A stretch of DNA of 64,000 bases from Hymenobacter tibetensis (GCF_022827545.1 NZ_CP094669.1:323001-387000), one strand, 5' to 3'. Positions 33,748-43,593 are shown, numbered from the stretch's first letter. The notes: generated by a model from the letters alone, not told the origin. Program-made: numbers and translations.

Positions 33748-35403
33748 CTAGCCAATTTTGCGGGCCGTATTGATGACGTTGACGCCGTTGAAGCGGGTGG
33801 TGGCCGAACCGTGGCTCACCGCCGAGCTCTGTGCGGGCTGTCCTTTGCCGTCGTTGAAGAAGCCCGCGAGGCGGTAGTCGGACTGGTCGCAGGAGCCGGC
33901 GCAGGAGTTCCAGAACTCTTGCGTATTGGCCTGATAGGCCACGTCTTCGAGCATGCCCGTAATCTTGCCTTTGTCGATGGCGTAGAACACTTGGCCGCCA
34001 AACTGGAAGTTGTAGCGCTGCTGGTCGATGGAGAACGAGCCGTTGCCGGCAATGTAGATGCCTTTATCTACCTTGCTTACCATCTCGTCCACGCTCAATT
34101 TGGCGGTGCCGGGGCGCAAGCTCACGTTAGGCATGCGCTGGAACTGCACATCCTGCCACGACTGCGAGTAGCAGCATCCGTCCGACTCTTTCTGACCCAC
34201 CATAGCGGCCTGGTCGCGAATCTTCTGGTAGTCGATCAGCTTGCCTTCTTTGATAAGGTCCCACTCTTTGGTTTTCACGCCTTCGTCGTCGTACCCAACC
34301 GCGCCTAACGAGTTCGGCTGGAGCTTATCAGCCACAATGTTGACTTGCTTGGAGCCATACGGAATGTTCTTGGCTTTCCACTCCAGCGTAGCGAAGCTCG
34401 TACCCGCGTAGTTGGCTTCGTAGCCGAGCACCCGGTCCAGCTCGGTAGGGTGGCCCACCGATTCGTGGATGGTCAAACCCAAGTGGTGTGGGTCGAGCAC
34501 TAGGTCGTACTTTCCCGGTACCACACTCTTGGCCGTCAGCTTTTCCTTCACCTGCTTGGCGGCAGCGGCGGCATCTTCCAAGATGTCGTAGCTGTTTTTG
34601 TAGCCAATAACGTTGGAGCCAGCCGGGCCGGCAACCTTGTCGGCCGCCTTGGGCGTCAGGTATTCGTAGCCCATGCCCATAGGAGAACTCAACGACTGCC
34701 GGGAGCGGAATTTGCCCGACGCCCGGTCGATAGCCGTAACCCCGAAGGTCGGCCAGATGCGGTGAATGTCTTGGTCGATGTAGGAGCCGTCGGTGCTAGC
34801 AAAGTACTTCTGCTCGTTTACCTGGAATAGCACCGAGTTGACAAACGAGGCGCCGTTTTCCATGGCCTTGGCATTGGCTGCCAATAGGATATCTACTTTA
34901 TCCTTGATGGGCACTTCGAAGGCGTTCTGCTGAATAGGGGCCTTCCACGAGACCTCGCCGAAGCCTTTTTGAGGCGCAAGCTGCACCTGGGCCTTCTGTA
35001 CTTTCGAGTTGGCTTTGGCAATCTGCACGGCCAACTGGGCAGCTTTGGCCAGGCCAGCTTCCGTTACTTGGTTGGTGGAGGCGAATCCCCAAGTGCCGTT
35101 GGCAATTACTCGGATACCAGCACCATAACTTTCAGTGCTCAGGATGTTTTGCACCTGCTTTTCGCGGGTGAAAACGCCTTGGTTGAGGTAGCGCCCAATC
35201 CGTACGTCGGTGTACGTGGCGCCGGCTGCCTTAGCAGCATTTAAGGCCGCATCGGCTAGCTTTTTCTTAACAGCAGGGTCCACGGCGGCGTCCAGCAGGC
35301 GCAAGGGGTCTACCTCGATGCCGCTGCCAAAACCGGGGATGCTAGGTATAAACAGAGCTCCGGTAGCCAAGCCGGTAAGCCCTACAAAGTCACGTCTTTT
35401 CAA
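33748..35403 (-). CDS. TldD-like metallopeptidase B with Tat signal
   Basis: The 551-aa paralogue of the TldD-like proteins at 31900 and 36911 has a twin-arginine leader KRRDFVGLTGLATGALFIP and an intact HExxxH (H313-ESVG-H317). It differs from the others mainly in the leader-proximal region (GSGIEVDPLRLLDAA) and near the zinc-ligand region (GCCYSQSWQDVQ instead of GCCYADAWSSVQ). The TTG at 35401-35403 is taken as start; the longer in-frame ORF would bury the Tat motif behind 17 unrelated residues. It lies 66 bp after PmbA-B and 199 bp before TldD-A, so the order in transcription is D-E-D-D-E. The substrate is unknown. Confidence 0.92.
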   Translation of the reverse strand: MKRRDFVGLTGLATGALFIPSIPGFGSGIEVDPLRLLDAAVDPAVKKKLADAALNAAKAAGATYTDVRIGRYLNQGVFTREKQVQNILSTESYGAGIRVIANGTWGFASTNQVTEAGLAKAAQLAVQIAKANSKVQKAQVQLAPQKGFGEVSWKAPIQQNAFEVPIKDKVDILLAANAKAMENGASFVNSVLFQVNEQKYFASTDGSYIDQDIHRIWPTFGVTAIDRASGKFRSRQSLSSPMGMGYEYLTPKAADKVAGPAGSNVIGYKNSYDILEDAAAAAKQVKEKLTAKSVVPGKYDLVLDPHHLGLTIHESVGHPTELDRVLGYEANYAGTSFATLEWKAKNIPYGSKQVNIVADKLQPNSLGAVGYDDEGVKTKEWDLIKEGKLIDYQKIRDQAAMVGQKESDGCCYSQSWQDVQFQRMPNVSLRPGTAKLSVDEMVSKVDKGIYIAGNGSFSIDQQRYNFQFGGQVFYAIDKGKITGMLEDVAYQANTQEFWNSCAGSCDQSDYRLAGFFNDGKGQPAQSSAVSHGSATTRFNGVNVINTARKIG

Positions 35404-35441
35404 AGCAGTACTGAATAGAGAAGTAGAAAGAGAGGATACGC

Positions 35442-35464
35442 AGCCCGAAGGCACGCTTCGGGCT
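35442..35464 (-). terminator. Small hairpin between PmbA-B and TldD-B
   Basis: Perfect 9-bp arms AGCCCGAAG/CTTCGGGCT have a 5-nt loop and no U-tract. It is more likely an RNA-processing or stability hairpin inside an operon than a full terminator. Confidence 0.35.
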
Positions 35465-35469
35465 ACTGC

Positions 35470-36804
35470 TTACACCGCGTCCGAGAGGCTGGTGAACGTG
35501 AAGTCCCGAATCTTGAGCGGCGGCACGAGGTTACCATTCACGCGCACGGGCTTGCCAATAGCTTCCAGGTTGTTGAGCATGATAATGGGCGACTCGTTGA
35601 AGCGGAAGTTCTTCACCGGGTGCTTGATCTTGCCGTTCTCGATATAGAAGGTTCCGTCGCGGGTGAGGCCCGTGTACAGCAGCGTCTGCGGGTCAACGGG
35701 GCGGATGTACCACAGACGCGTCACGAGAATACCTTTGGCAGTACCCTTAATCATGTCTTGTACGCTCTGGGTGCCGCCTTCCATGATCCAGCCGCCGGGC
35801 CGTGGAATGTCTGGAATACCCGCTTTCTGGGCCCAAAACCGAGACGTGTAGAGGTTTTTCACTACGCCCTTCTCAATCCAAGTCATCTTCTTCTGCGGAC
35901 GACCGTCGCCAGCAAACGTGAGGCTGGCAATTTCGGCGTTGGTGGGGTCTGAGTAGATGGTTACCCGCTCGTCGAACAGCTTTTCGCCTTTGCGGTTACC
36001 GCCGCCTTTTTTGCTGAGGAAGCTGCGGCCTTCGTCGGCGTTGCGAGCATCCAGCGCGTTCATTAAAGCCGCCAGCAACGAGGCGTCGGTATTGGCTACC
36101 AAGGCCGCAGGCTCCAGAATAACGGTGTACTTGCCGGGCTCAATGGCTTTGGCATTGCGCGACATAGCAGCCTTGTCGGCCGCTACTTGCGTCAGGGTGC
36201 CAGCGTCGAATCCGGCGGCATCGTTGTAATCACCAGTGGCGTAGCCGGAGCCAGTCCCGTCGGGGGTACGTACCGTGATGCTGAACGACAAGTTGGTGTA
36301 CTGCTGATAGGCTTCCAGGCCTTTGTTGTTGCGCTTGGCCACAAAGCCGGCTTCGTCGTTGAGGAAAGCAGCCGAAGTCACTTTTTTCTCGTCGCAGATC
36401 TTCATGGTTTTACCGATCTGCGTTGCGCGGAAGTCGGGGGTGATGCCGGCCGTGGACGCTGCAAACGACTTGGGAGCAGCAATATACGTCTGGGCTCCGA
36501 GCAGGGGCATGTACTCTGGGCTCTCGGGGGCCAGCTTGGCAATTTCTTCGGCCCGTTGCACGCAGCGGCGCAGCGTGGCATCGTCGAACTCGTTGCAAGT
36601 GGCTACACCCGAGCGTTTGCCGAACCGCGCTTCCACCGCTAAGCTCACGTCATCAGCAGCACCGCTGGTACTGATGGCGTTGCGGGCCGAGCGGACGTTG
36701 CCGCCGTTGCTGCCGCTGAGCGTAGCTTCACACTCGTCGGAGGTACTGAAACTAAGGACCTTCTTAAGGATGGCCTGGGATTCGTCTTGGGAAAGAATTG
36801 CCAT
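35470..36804 (-). CDS. PmbA/TldE-like protein B
   Basis: This 444-aa paralogue of PmbA-A lacks HExxxH and a signal peptide. Shared blocks include VEARFGKRSGVATCNEFDDATLRRCVQRAEEIAKLAPE (discontinuous identity), RSFLSKKGGGN, TWIEKGVVKNLYTSRFWAQ and FTFTSLSDAV at the C-terminus. It is flanked by TldD-C upstream (106 bp) and TldD-B downstream (66 bp) on the same strand. By analogy with E. coli TldD/TldE it could heterodimerise with a neighbouring TldD. Because only the TldDs carry Tat leaders, such a complex would need piggy-back export or would form only in the cytoplasm. Confidence 0.92.
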   Translation of the reverse strand: MAILSQDESQAILKKVLSFSTSDECEATLSGSNGGNVRSARNAISTSGAADDVSLAVEARFGKRSGVATCNEFDDATLRRCVQRAEEIAKLAPESPEYMPLLGAQTYIAAPKSFAASTAGITPDFRATQIGKTMKICDEKKVTSAAFLNDEAGFVAKRNNKGLEAYQQYTNLSFSITVRTPDGTGSGYATGDYNDAAGFDAGTLTQVAADKAAMSRNAKAIEPGKYTVILEPAALVANTDASLLAALMNALDARNADEGRSFLSKKGGGNRKGEKLFDERVTIYSDPTNAEIASLTFAGDGRPQKKMTWIEKGVVKNLYTSRFWAQKAGIPDIPRPGGWIMEGGTQSVQDMIKGTAKGILVTRLWYIRPVDPQTLLYTGLTRDGTFYIENGKIKHPVKNFRFNESPIIMLNNLEAIGKPVRVNGNLVPPLKIRDFTFTSLSDAV

Positions 36805-36910
36805 TAGGTAACTGTTGAGTTGTTGCTTGCTAATTGTGGTTGATGCTTGTTGATACGTAGCTGGTGGTTATGGAAGAGTTACCTCAACACCAGCCCCTGG
36901 CTATCAGCAA

Positions 36911-38560
36911 TCAACCAATTTTCCGGGCTGTATTGATGACATTAACACCGTTGAAACGGGTGGTGGCCGAACCGTGGCTCACCGCCGATACTTGGCTCGG
37001 CTGCCCTTTGCCGTCGAAGAACGACCCAAATAGGCGGTAGTCGGACTGGTCGCAGGAGCCAGCGCAGGAGTTCCAGAACTCTTGCGTGTTGGCCTGGTAG
37101 GCCACGTCTTCGAGCATGCCCGTAATCTTGCCTTTGTCGATGGCGTAGAACACCTGCCCGCCAAACTGGAAGTTGTAGCGCTGCTGGTCGATAGAGTAGG
37201 AGCCGCGGCCAGCAATGAAGATGCCTTTATCTACCTTGCTTACCATCTCGTCCACGCTCATCTTCTCTTTGCCCGGCTGCAAGCTCACGTTGGGCATGCG
37301 CTGGAACTGCACCGAACTCCACGAATCCGCGTAGCAGCATCCATCCGATTCCTTCTGGCCAACGATGTGCGCTTGGTCGCGAATCTTCTGGTAATCGACG
37401 AGCTTGCCTTCTTTGATGAGGTCCCACTGCTTGGTTTTCACGCCCTCATCATCATACCCAACCGCGCCCAAAGAACCGGGCTGGAGCTTGTCGGCTACAA
37501 TGTTGACTTGCTTGGAACCGAACGGGATATTCTTGGCCTTCCATTCCTGAGTGGCAAAAGAAGTACCGGCGTAATTGGCTTCGTAACCGAGCACCCGGTC
37601 CAGCTCGGTAGGGTGGCCCACCGACTCATGAATGGTCAGGCCGAGGTGGTTGGGGTCGAGTACCAGGTCATACTTGCCGGGCACCACGCTCTTAGCCGTT
37701 AGCTTCGCGCGGGCATGTTTGGCAGCGGCGGCCGCATCCTCCAGAATGTCGTAGCTGTTTTTGTAGCCAATAACGTCGGAGCCAGCCGGGCCCGGAATCT
37801 TATCAGCAGCTTTTGGTGTCAGATACTCGTAACCCAAGCCCATCGGGGCCGACATAGCATCCCGGGAGCGGAACTTACCCGAGGCCTTATCGATAGCCGT
37901 CACGCTTAAGGTTGGCCAAATGCGATGCACATCCTGGTCGATGTAGGAGCCGTCGGTGCTGGCGAAATACTTCTGCTCGTTGATCTGGAACAGCGAGGAA
38001 TTGACGAAGGAGGCGCCATTCTCTAGTGCTTTGGCATTGGCCGCCAGCAGTAGTTCTACTTTCTGCTTCACCGGTACTTCAAAAGCATTTTGCTGAATCG
38101 GCGTTTTCCAGCTTACCGTGCCGTAGCCCTGCTGGGGTGCCAGTTTCACTTGCTCTTTCTGCACTTTCGAGTTGGCCTTGGCAATCTGCACGGCTAGTTG
38201 TGCCGCTTTGGCGAGGCCAGCCTCCGTCACCGTATTGGTAGCCGCAAATCCCCAAGTACCGTTGGCAATAACCCGAACGCCCGCACCGAAGCTTTCACCG
38301 CTGGCTATGTTCTGGACTTGTTTTTCGCGGGTGAAGATGCTTTGGTTGAGGTAGCGGCCAATCCGTACATCAGTATAGGTAGCACCCGCCGCTTTGGCCG
38401 CATTCAGGGCGGCATCGGCTAAGCGCTTATTAACGGCGGGGTCTGCGGCTATCAGCAGTCGAGCCGGATCCACTGGGTTGCCACCCAAGCCCGGAACGGT
38501 GGGCAGAAAAAGTGCCCCGGTAGCCAAGCCAGTAAGGCCGACAAAATCACGTCTTTTCAA
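36911..38560 (-). CDS. TldD-like metallopeptidase C with Tat signal
   Basis: The 549-aa TldD paralogue is first in the five-gene array. It has a twin-arginine leader KRRDFVGLTGLATGALFLP and catalytic H311-ESVG-H316. The C-terminal GSCDQSDYR and TTRFNGVNV motifs are intact. It is close in sequence to copies A and B over the whole length. The start is a TTG (38558-38560) in the same context as its paralogues. A 250-bp upstream region ends in the SusD-side terminator, so the array promoter probably lies at 38561-38755. Most changes between copies lie in surface-type positions, suggesting duplication followed by maintained activity. Confidence 0.92.
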   Translation of the reverse strand: MKRRDFVGLTGLATGALFLPTVPGLGGNPVDPARLLIAADPAVNKRLADAALNAAKAAGATYTDVRIGRYLNQSIFTREKQVQNIASGESFGAGVRVIANGTWGFAATNTVTEAGLAKAAQLAVQIAKANSKVQKEQVKLAPQQGYGTVSWKTPIQQNAFEVPVKQKVELLLAANAKALENGASFVNSSLFQINEQKYFASTDGSYIDQDVHRIWPTLSVTAIDKASGKFRSRDAMSAPMGLGYEYLTPKAADKIPGPAGSDVIGYKNSYDILEDAAAAAKHARAKLTAKSVVPGKYDLVLDPNHLGLTIHESVGHPTELDRVLGYEANYAGTSFATQEWKAKNIPFGSKQVNIVADKLQPGSLGAVGYDDEGVKTKQWDLIKEGKLVDYQKIRDQAHIVGQKESDGCCYADSWSSVQFQRMPNVSLQPGKEKMSVDEMVSKVDKGIFIAGRGSYSIDQQRYNFQFGGQVFYAIDKGKITGMLEDVAYQANTQEFWNSCAGSCDQSDYRLFGSFFDGKGQPSQVSAVSHGSATTRFNGVNVINTARKIG

Positions 38561-38755
38561 ATTAAGGAACGGTTTGGTTGGAAAGGAAGGAGTACAAACA
38601 GCAGTTTAGGCACAAGTATCAAAATACGCAAATCAAGGACGCTGCCAGTAAAAGGAGGCTGCATGGTTTTGCGCAGGTCGGAGCAGTTCTCACTTGAGGT
38701 AAGTGAACCTGTAGTTACTGCCGTCAGTGAGGCGAGCTTGTACGATGTATTACTT

Positions 38756-38814
38756 GCCTCACCGAGCATAAAAAAGCCTCTGCTTTGAGAGGCTTTTTTT
38801 ATGCTCGGTGAGGC
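38756..38814 (-). terminator. Strong terminator downstream of susD-like gene
   Basis: Long arms (38756-38781 and 38788-38814, one bulged base) have a GCCTCT stem core and a T7/A6 run. The outer end touches the SusD stop codon. Confidence 0.88.
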
Positions 38815-40367
38815 TACTCGTTGCGCGTCATCAAGCGGTTGGTTGCCAATTCCGTGCTTGGAATAGGCCAGATGTAATTGCGCGAAGCAGGATCAGTAGG
38901 GGAAACCGCACTAACGGTACCCTTAGCCGGAATCGGCAGCAAATTCCGCATGAGGTCGATGTTGCGGATACCTTCCCCTAGAAACTCGATACGGCGTTCC
39001 AGCAACACAGCATCAACAGCTTGCGCCGTAGAGGTGAATTCTGGGTACGTGACAGGAGGAGTTGGTGGATTGGTCGCAGGAGTTGGAATTGGATTGGAGC
39101 GTTGAAGCACGGCATTCAACAGGGCCACTGCCTGCGGATCGGTGGGGCCAACTGTGCGAAAGCGGGCTTCGGCCAAGCTCAGCATAACTTCCGCATAGCG
39201 AATGACGGGTGCCTTGTCGGTGTAAGGTGTACCGTTCGGGTACTTGTTCAGGTAGTAAGTCGTGCCGGTCATGCTAACCAGCGGCGTAATCAGGCTGGTA
39301 CGACGCACATCGGTCTGCCGGAAACCTGCGTTGTTCAGGATACCGCCGGCGCCGTTGTTGAGGAAGTATTCCCCATTGCCTACTGAGGCCGGACGGTAGT
39401 AGAACGCCAATTGGTTCTGCGTGCCCGGTGCATTCTGGGCTGTAAATGGGAAACTCAGAATGCTTTCGGAGGTTTCCTGTGGAGCCGTAAATACGGCCGT
39501 TATGGAAGGATTCAGCTCGTGTCTCACGCCCGAAGGCGCAACAAAAGGAGCAGCAGTCGGCACTATCTTATTAGCCTCCCTGATTACGTCGGCATAGCGG
39601 CCCATACTTAAGTACACCCGTGTTTTTAGCGCAATAGCTGTGTTGCGGTGCGCGCGCGTCACATTGAGCGTAGCAGCCGAGGCACCATAAGTAAGCGGAA
39701 GCTTTGCCTCAGCTGAATCGAGGTCGGCCAGAATCTGGGTGTATACCTCCCCCACGGTGCTGCGGGCTAGGTCGTTGTTGGTGCCGTCCGTTTCGGGCTG
39801 TAAGCGCAGCGGGAGGCCAGGCTTGCTGCCATTGCCGTCGGTATAAGGCCGGGCGTATAACTGCAACAGCGAGTAGTAACTCAGGGCACGTAGCAGGCGC
39901 GCTTCGGCTCGGTATTGGGCAACGGTGCCGTTGTAGTTGGCTGGAAAAGGAGTGGCCGCAAACTTGGCCGTGTTGGCCTCAAGACCCGCCAAAAACAAGT
40001 TGGCCTGGTTGATAGCTGCATAACCAGCCGTCCATAGGTTCCAGACATCGTTCTGAGAAGTCTCATTGAGAGTGTGGTTCCATACCCCCAGCGCTGTTAC
40101 GCCGTTGTTGGTACGGTTGATAAAATCATTGGCCCGCACATCACTATACACCTGGTAGCGTCCGCCCAAGAAGTTGCCCACTTTCACATAGGAATACAGG
40201 CTATTGACTTGCAACAGCACACGTGCTGGCGTGTCGAATACCACTTCCTGTGGATACAAAGTGGTAGGTACCGGGTCCAATAGATCGGACTGGCAGGAGA
40301 ATAAGCTGAACGCCAGCGCAGAGGTGCATGCTCCGGCGGTAAGTATTTTTTTAAGTGATGACTTCAT
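38814..40367 (-). CDS. SusD/RagB-family surface lipoprotein
   Basis: The 517-aa outer-membrane nutrient-binding lipoprotein pairs with the SusC-like transporter immediately upstream. The lipoprotein signal has its lipobox cysteine at C25 (LFSCQSD). Family features include the N-terminal LDPVPTTLYP and VFDTPARVLLQVNSLYSYV, helical repeats (AEARLLRALSYYSLLQLYARPY), APVIRYAEVMLSLAEAR, and the C-terminal LLERRIEFLGEGIRNIDLMR. The ATG at 40367 gives the lipobox; the longer in-frame start is not credible. It lies 13 bp behind susC-like. No linked glycosidase, peptidase or regulator identifies the substrate. Confidence 0.93.
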   Translation of the reverse strand: MKSSLKKILTAGACTSALAFSLFSCQSDLLDPVPTTLYPQEVVFDTPARVLLQVNSLYSYVKVGNFLGGRYQVYSDVRANDFINRTNNGVTALGVWNHTLNETSQNDVWNLWTAGYAAINQANLFLAGLEANTAKFAATPFPANYNGTVAQYRAEARLLRALSYYSLLQLYARPYTDGNGSKPGLPLRLQPETDGTNNDLARSTVGEVYTQILADLDSAEAKLPLTYGASAATLNVTRAHRNTAIALKTRVYLSMGRYADVIREANKIVPTAAPFVAPSGVRHELNPSITAVFTAPQETSESILSFPFTAQNAPGTQNQLAFYYRPASVGNGEYFLNNGAGGILNNAGFRQTDVRRTSLITPLVSMTGTTYYLNKYPNGTPYTDKAPVIRYAEVMLSLAEARFRTVGPTDPQAVALLNAVLQRSNPIPTPATNPPTPPVTYPEFTSTAQAVDAVLLERRIEFLGEGIRNIDLMRNLLPIPAKGTVSAVSPTDPASRNYIWPIPSTELATNRLMTRNE

Positions 40368-40380
40368 TAGACTGCCGTAA

Positions 40381-43300
40381 TTAGAAACCAATGTTGAAAC
40401 CCACCGTGTATGTCCGAGCCTGACCAACCGAGTTACGGTCGACGCCGGCGCCGGTGTTGGCGTTGGAGCCCGAGGTGGCGTTGGTAGAGATTTCAGGATC
40501 GATACCCGAATAGCCGGTAATCAGGGCCGCGTTCTGCACCTGAGCGTATACCCGCACGCTGGAAACATTAAACCGAGTCAGGACCGAAGGCTTCACGTTG
40601 TAGCCCAGCGACACGTTGCGCAGACGCGCAAAGTCGCCTTTCTCGATGTTCGACGACATCACTAAGGCCGAGCCGTTTGATACGTTGTCACCATACACCA
40701 CCCGTGGCCATTCAGCATTGGTGTTGGTTTCGGTCCAGCGGTTTAGAATATCGACATCGTTGTTCCAGAAGCGCTGGTCATGCAGGCCCGACTTGGTACC
40801 ATTGTAGAGGTAGTTGCCGCCGGAGAATTGAATGAACACCCCCAAATCAAAGCTCTTGTACTGGAAGGTGTTATCAAAGCCTCCATACCATTTGGGCAGC
40901 GTTGGGCCAAAGTACCGGCCATCAACTAATTGGTTGGGGGCCGCGGTGGCCAAACCAGTGGCTACGTCCGTCCAGCCCAAGCCGAGGTGGTTGTATTGAG
41001 CCACAACGCCGTTGGCTTTCTGAATCATCCGCTGGCCGTTTTCTGGATTCACGCCCAACGAGGGCACTGCCAATAGCTCTCCAACCGAACGACCCACTTC
41101 CGTGTAGTTTACTGTTTCCAGGGAGGTAGGCGTACCAATGCGTTGGCCTTCCGTGGCCAAACTCAACACTCGGTTCTTGAGGGTGGTATAGTTGCCGCTT
41201 ACCGTCCAGGTGAAGTTGGCGGTCTGCACTGCAATGCCTCTTAGATTCAGTTCGATACCCGTATTACGCATCGAGCCCACGTTGGCTAGGTACGTGTTGT
41301 TGTTGATGTTGGCAACGTCGCCGGGGGTGGAACCCGGAATGCCTTTAGACGGAGCCTGCGGTACTCGCAGAATCAGACCGTCCACGAGGTTGCGGTAGTA
41401 GGTGACGTCACCGGTGAGCCGGTCGCCGAATGCCCCAAACGTAAGACCTGCATCCGTTTTCTTGCTGGTTTCCCAGGTGAGGAGCGGGCTGCCAGGGTTG
41501 CTGAAATACAGGGTGGCGTTGTCGCCGTACAGGCTGTTTTCGTAGGTGAACAGCGAGGCGTAGTCGTCAACGCCTTGGCTGTTGCCCACTTCACCGTAGC
41601 TCCCTGTAAGTTTCAGGAAGTTGAATTTCTCGGCAAAGCTAGAGTTCTTCCAGAAGTCCTCCTCTGACACAATGTAGCCGAGCGAAGCGCCGTAGAAGTT
41701 ACCCCACTTCTCGGCCCAAGCCGAGTAGCCGTCGCGCCGGAAGTTGAAGGATGCCAGGTACTTCTTACCGAAATCGTAGTTCAGACGACCGAAGTAGGAG
41801 AGTAAATAGTTTTCACCTTGGAAGTTACCTGCTGCCGAGATATTGGTAAACGTGCCCTGGTAGTTGGTCAGGAATGGATCAGCAATGTTGGTTCGGCTAG
41901 CACCCCAGCGCTCCGTTTCGGTATGCTGTTGTTCGCTGCCTACCAGCAACGAGAAGTTGTGCTTTTCACCAAACGTACGGTCGTATTGTGCTGTGTTCTG
42001 CCAGTTCCACCGTTTGTTAACCCGGTTGTAGTTGGCAGCTGTGCCCCCCGTCGAGAAGCCGTCGCCCCCTATGTTGGTGTTGAAAGATTTGTCTTCGAAC
42101 AGGATATTGTTGATGCCGAACGTGGTACGCAAGTTCAACCCTGGAACCACTTCCCAGTTAGCATATACGCTGCCCTGAATTTCATTGCTTTCCGAAATGA
42201 AATAGTTGTTTTCCAGATCTACCAGCGGGTTGTAATAGTTGACACCCAATGCGTTGCCAGTAGTGGGGTCGATGTTGGCACCCGAGCCGATACCAGCACC
42301 ACTGGTGTTGTAGGTACCGTTGGGGTTGAATGCTGCTACGTTGGGTGGCAACACCAGCGGCAAGCGGCCTAGGCCACCCGTTCCGAAAGCACCATCAGCC
42401 GTCGAGCCCGAGTTAGGCGACTGGTTACGGCCGTTGGAAATGCCTACCCGAGTGCCCAGCGAGAAGTTCTTGAACAGCTTATGGTCGAGGTTGAGGCGCG
42501 CCGATATACGCCGGAACTCGTTTTGCTCCAGCATGCCCTTCTGGTTGGTGTAGCCTACCGACGTGTAGTAGTTGGTTTTCTCGGTGCCGCCCGAAAAGTT
42601 CAAGGTGTTGGAAGTCGAGAAACCAGTCCGGTAGATGTAGTCATACCAATCCGTATCGACGTTGTTGCCGTTGGGATCTTGCTGAAGCCGGAAGCCTTCC
42701 ACGTTGGTGCCTGGCTGTCCTACCGAAATGCGGTTGGCATTCAGGTTCCGAACGGCCTCGTTCTTGATGTCAACGTACTGCTCGGCATTGAGCACATCAA
42801 ACAACCGCACGGGCTGCGACCAGCCTGCCCACGAATCCAAGGAAACGCGGCTTTGGCCTTTCTTACCTTTTTTGGTGGTTACCAGAATAACGCCACCTGC
42901 CGCCCGCGAACCATAAATGGCCGTGGCCGAGGCATCCTTCAGTACCTCAATGCTCTCAATGTCGCTGGGGTTAACGTTACTGAGCGGGTTGTTGGGCACG
43001 CTGCCCACCGCTGAAGTGTTGCCGGTGAAGGCCGGGATGCCGTCGATAACAAAGAGGGGTGACGAGCTAAGCGTGATGGAGTTTACGCCGCGAATCCTGA
43101 TAACCGGGGCGTTGTTGAGTACCCCGTTCGGAGTGGTGATGTTCACGCCCGATGCCCGGCCTTGCAATGCCTGATCAAAGCTTTGCACTGGCTTGCTCGC
43201 AATTTCTGTTCCCTTAATAGTGGCTACCGAGCCAGTCAAATCCCGCCGTGACTGGGTGCCATATCCTACTACCACTACTTCGTCAAGACCGGTAGAGGCC

Positions 43301-43593
43301 GAGCCAAGCGTAGCATTAACAGTGGATTGGGTGCCTAGTGCTACTTCCTTGCTATCGAAGCCAACTGAAGAAAAAACAAGCGTGCTAGCAGAGGTAGGCA
43401 CTGCCAGGCTGTAACGGCCTTCACCGTCGGTGGCAGTTCCTACGGAAGTGCCTTTTGCTACAACTGTAACGCCAGGAAGCCCTGCGCCGTCAGTGCCTAG
43501 CACCCGGCCGGTTACAGTGCGCGTTTGAGCCTGCACATCATGGCCGGCAAACGTAGCTACTGCAAGAGGCAATGAGAGTAAGATTTTTCTCAT
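40381..43593 (-). CDS. SusC/RagA-family TonB-dependent outer-membrane transporter
   Basis: The 1070-aa protein has a signal peptide (RKILLSLPLAVATFAGHDVQAQ) and an N-terminal carboxypeptidase-regulatory-like domain (TRTVTGRVLGTDGAGLPGV, about 24-105). A TonB plug follows (EVVVVGYGTQSRRDLTGSV, then LQGRASGVNI and RIRGVNS), then a long beta-barrel to the C-terminal TYTVGFNIGF. This is the full SusC architecture. It imports an oligosaccharide or other polymer fragment using TonB energy, together with the SusD-like lipoprotein 13 bp downstream. The upstream 324-bp AT-rich region should contain its promoter. The substrate is not inferable. Confidence 0.95.
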   Translation of the reverse strand: MRKILLSLPLAVATFAGHDVQAQTRTVTGRVLGTDGAGLPGVTVVAKGTSVGTATDGEGRYSLAVPTSASTLVFSSVGFDSKEVALGTQSTVNATLGSASTGLDEVVVVGYGTQSRRDLTGSVATIKGTEIASKPVQSFDQALQGRASGVNITTPNGVLNNAPVIRIRGVNSITLSSSPLFVIDGIPAFTGNTSAVGSVPNNPLSNVNPSDIESIEVLKDASATAIYGSRAAGGVILVTTKKGKKGQSRVSLDSWAGWSQPVRLFDVLNAEQYVDIKNEAVRNLNANRISVGQPGTNVEGFRLQQDPNGNNVDTDWYDYIYRTGFSTSNTLNFSGGTEKTNYYTSVGYTNQKGMLEQNEFRRISARLNLDHKLFKNFSLGTRVGISNGRNQSPNSGSTADGAFGTGGLGRLPLVLPPNVAAFNPNGTYNTSGAGIGSGANIDPTTGNALGVNYYNPLVDLENNYFISESNEIQGSVYANWEVVPGLNLRTTFGINNILFEDKSFNTNIGGDGFSTGGTAANYNRVNKRWNWQNTAQYDRTFGEKHNFSLLVGSEQQHTETERWGASRTNIADPFLTNYQGTFTNISAAGNFQGENYLLSYFGRLNYDFGKKYLASFNFRRDGYSAWAEKWGNFYGASLGYIVSEEDFWKNSSFAEKFNFLKLTGSYGEVGNSQGVDDYASLFTYENSLYGDNATLYFSNPGSPLLTWETSKKTDAGLTFGAFGDRLTGDVTYYRNLVDGLILRVPQAPSKGIPGSTPGDVANINNNTYLANVGSMRNTGIELNLRGIAVQTANFTWTVSGNYTTLKNRVLSLATEGQRIGTPTSLETVNYTEVGRSVGELLAVPSLGVNPENGQRMIQKANGVVAQYNHLGLGWTDVATGLATAAPNQLVDGRYFGPTLPKWYGGFDNTFQYKSFDLGVFIQFSGGNYLYNGTKSGLHDQRFWNNDVDILNRWTETNTNAEWPRVVYGDNVSNGSALVMSSNIEKGDFARLRNVSLGYNVKPSVLTRFNVSSVRVYAQVQNAALITGYSGIDPEISTNATSGSNANTGAGVDRNSVGQARTYTVGFNIGF

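Noticed and set aside
30339..37702. Long open frames antisense to the TldD/PmbA genes, some 190-300 codons
   Set aside because: They mirror the third-position GC bias of the real genes, have no family motifs, and recur at the same place in each paralogue only because the sense sequence is repeated.
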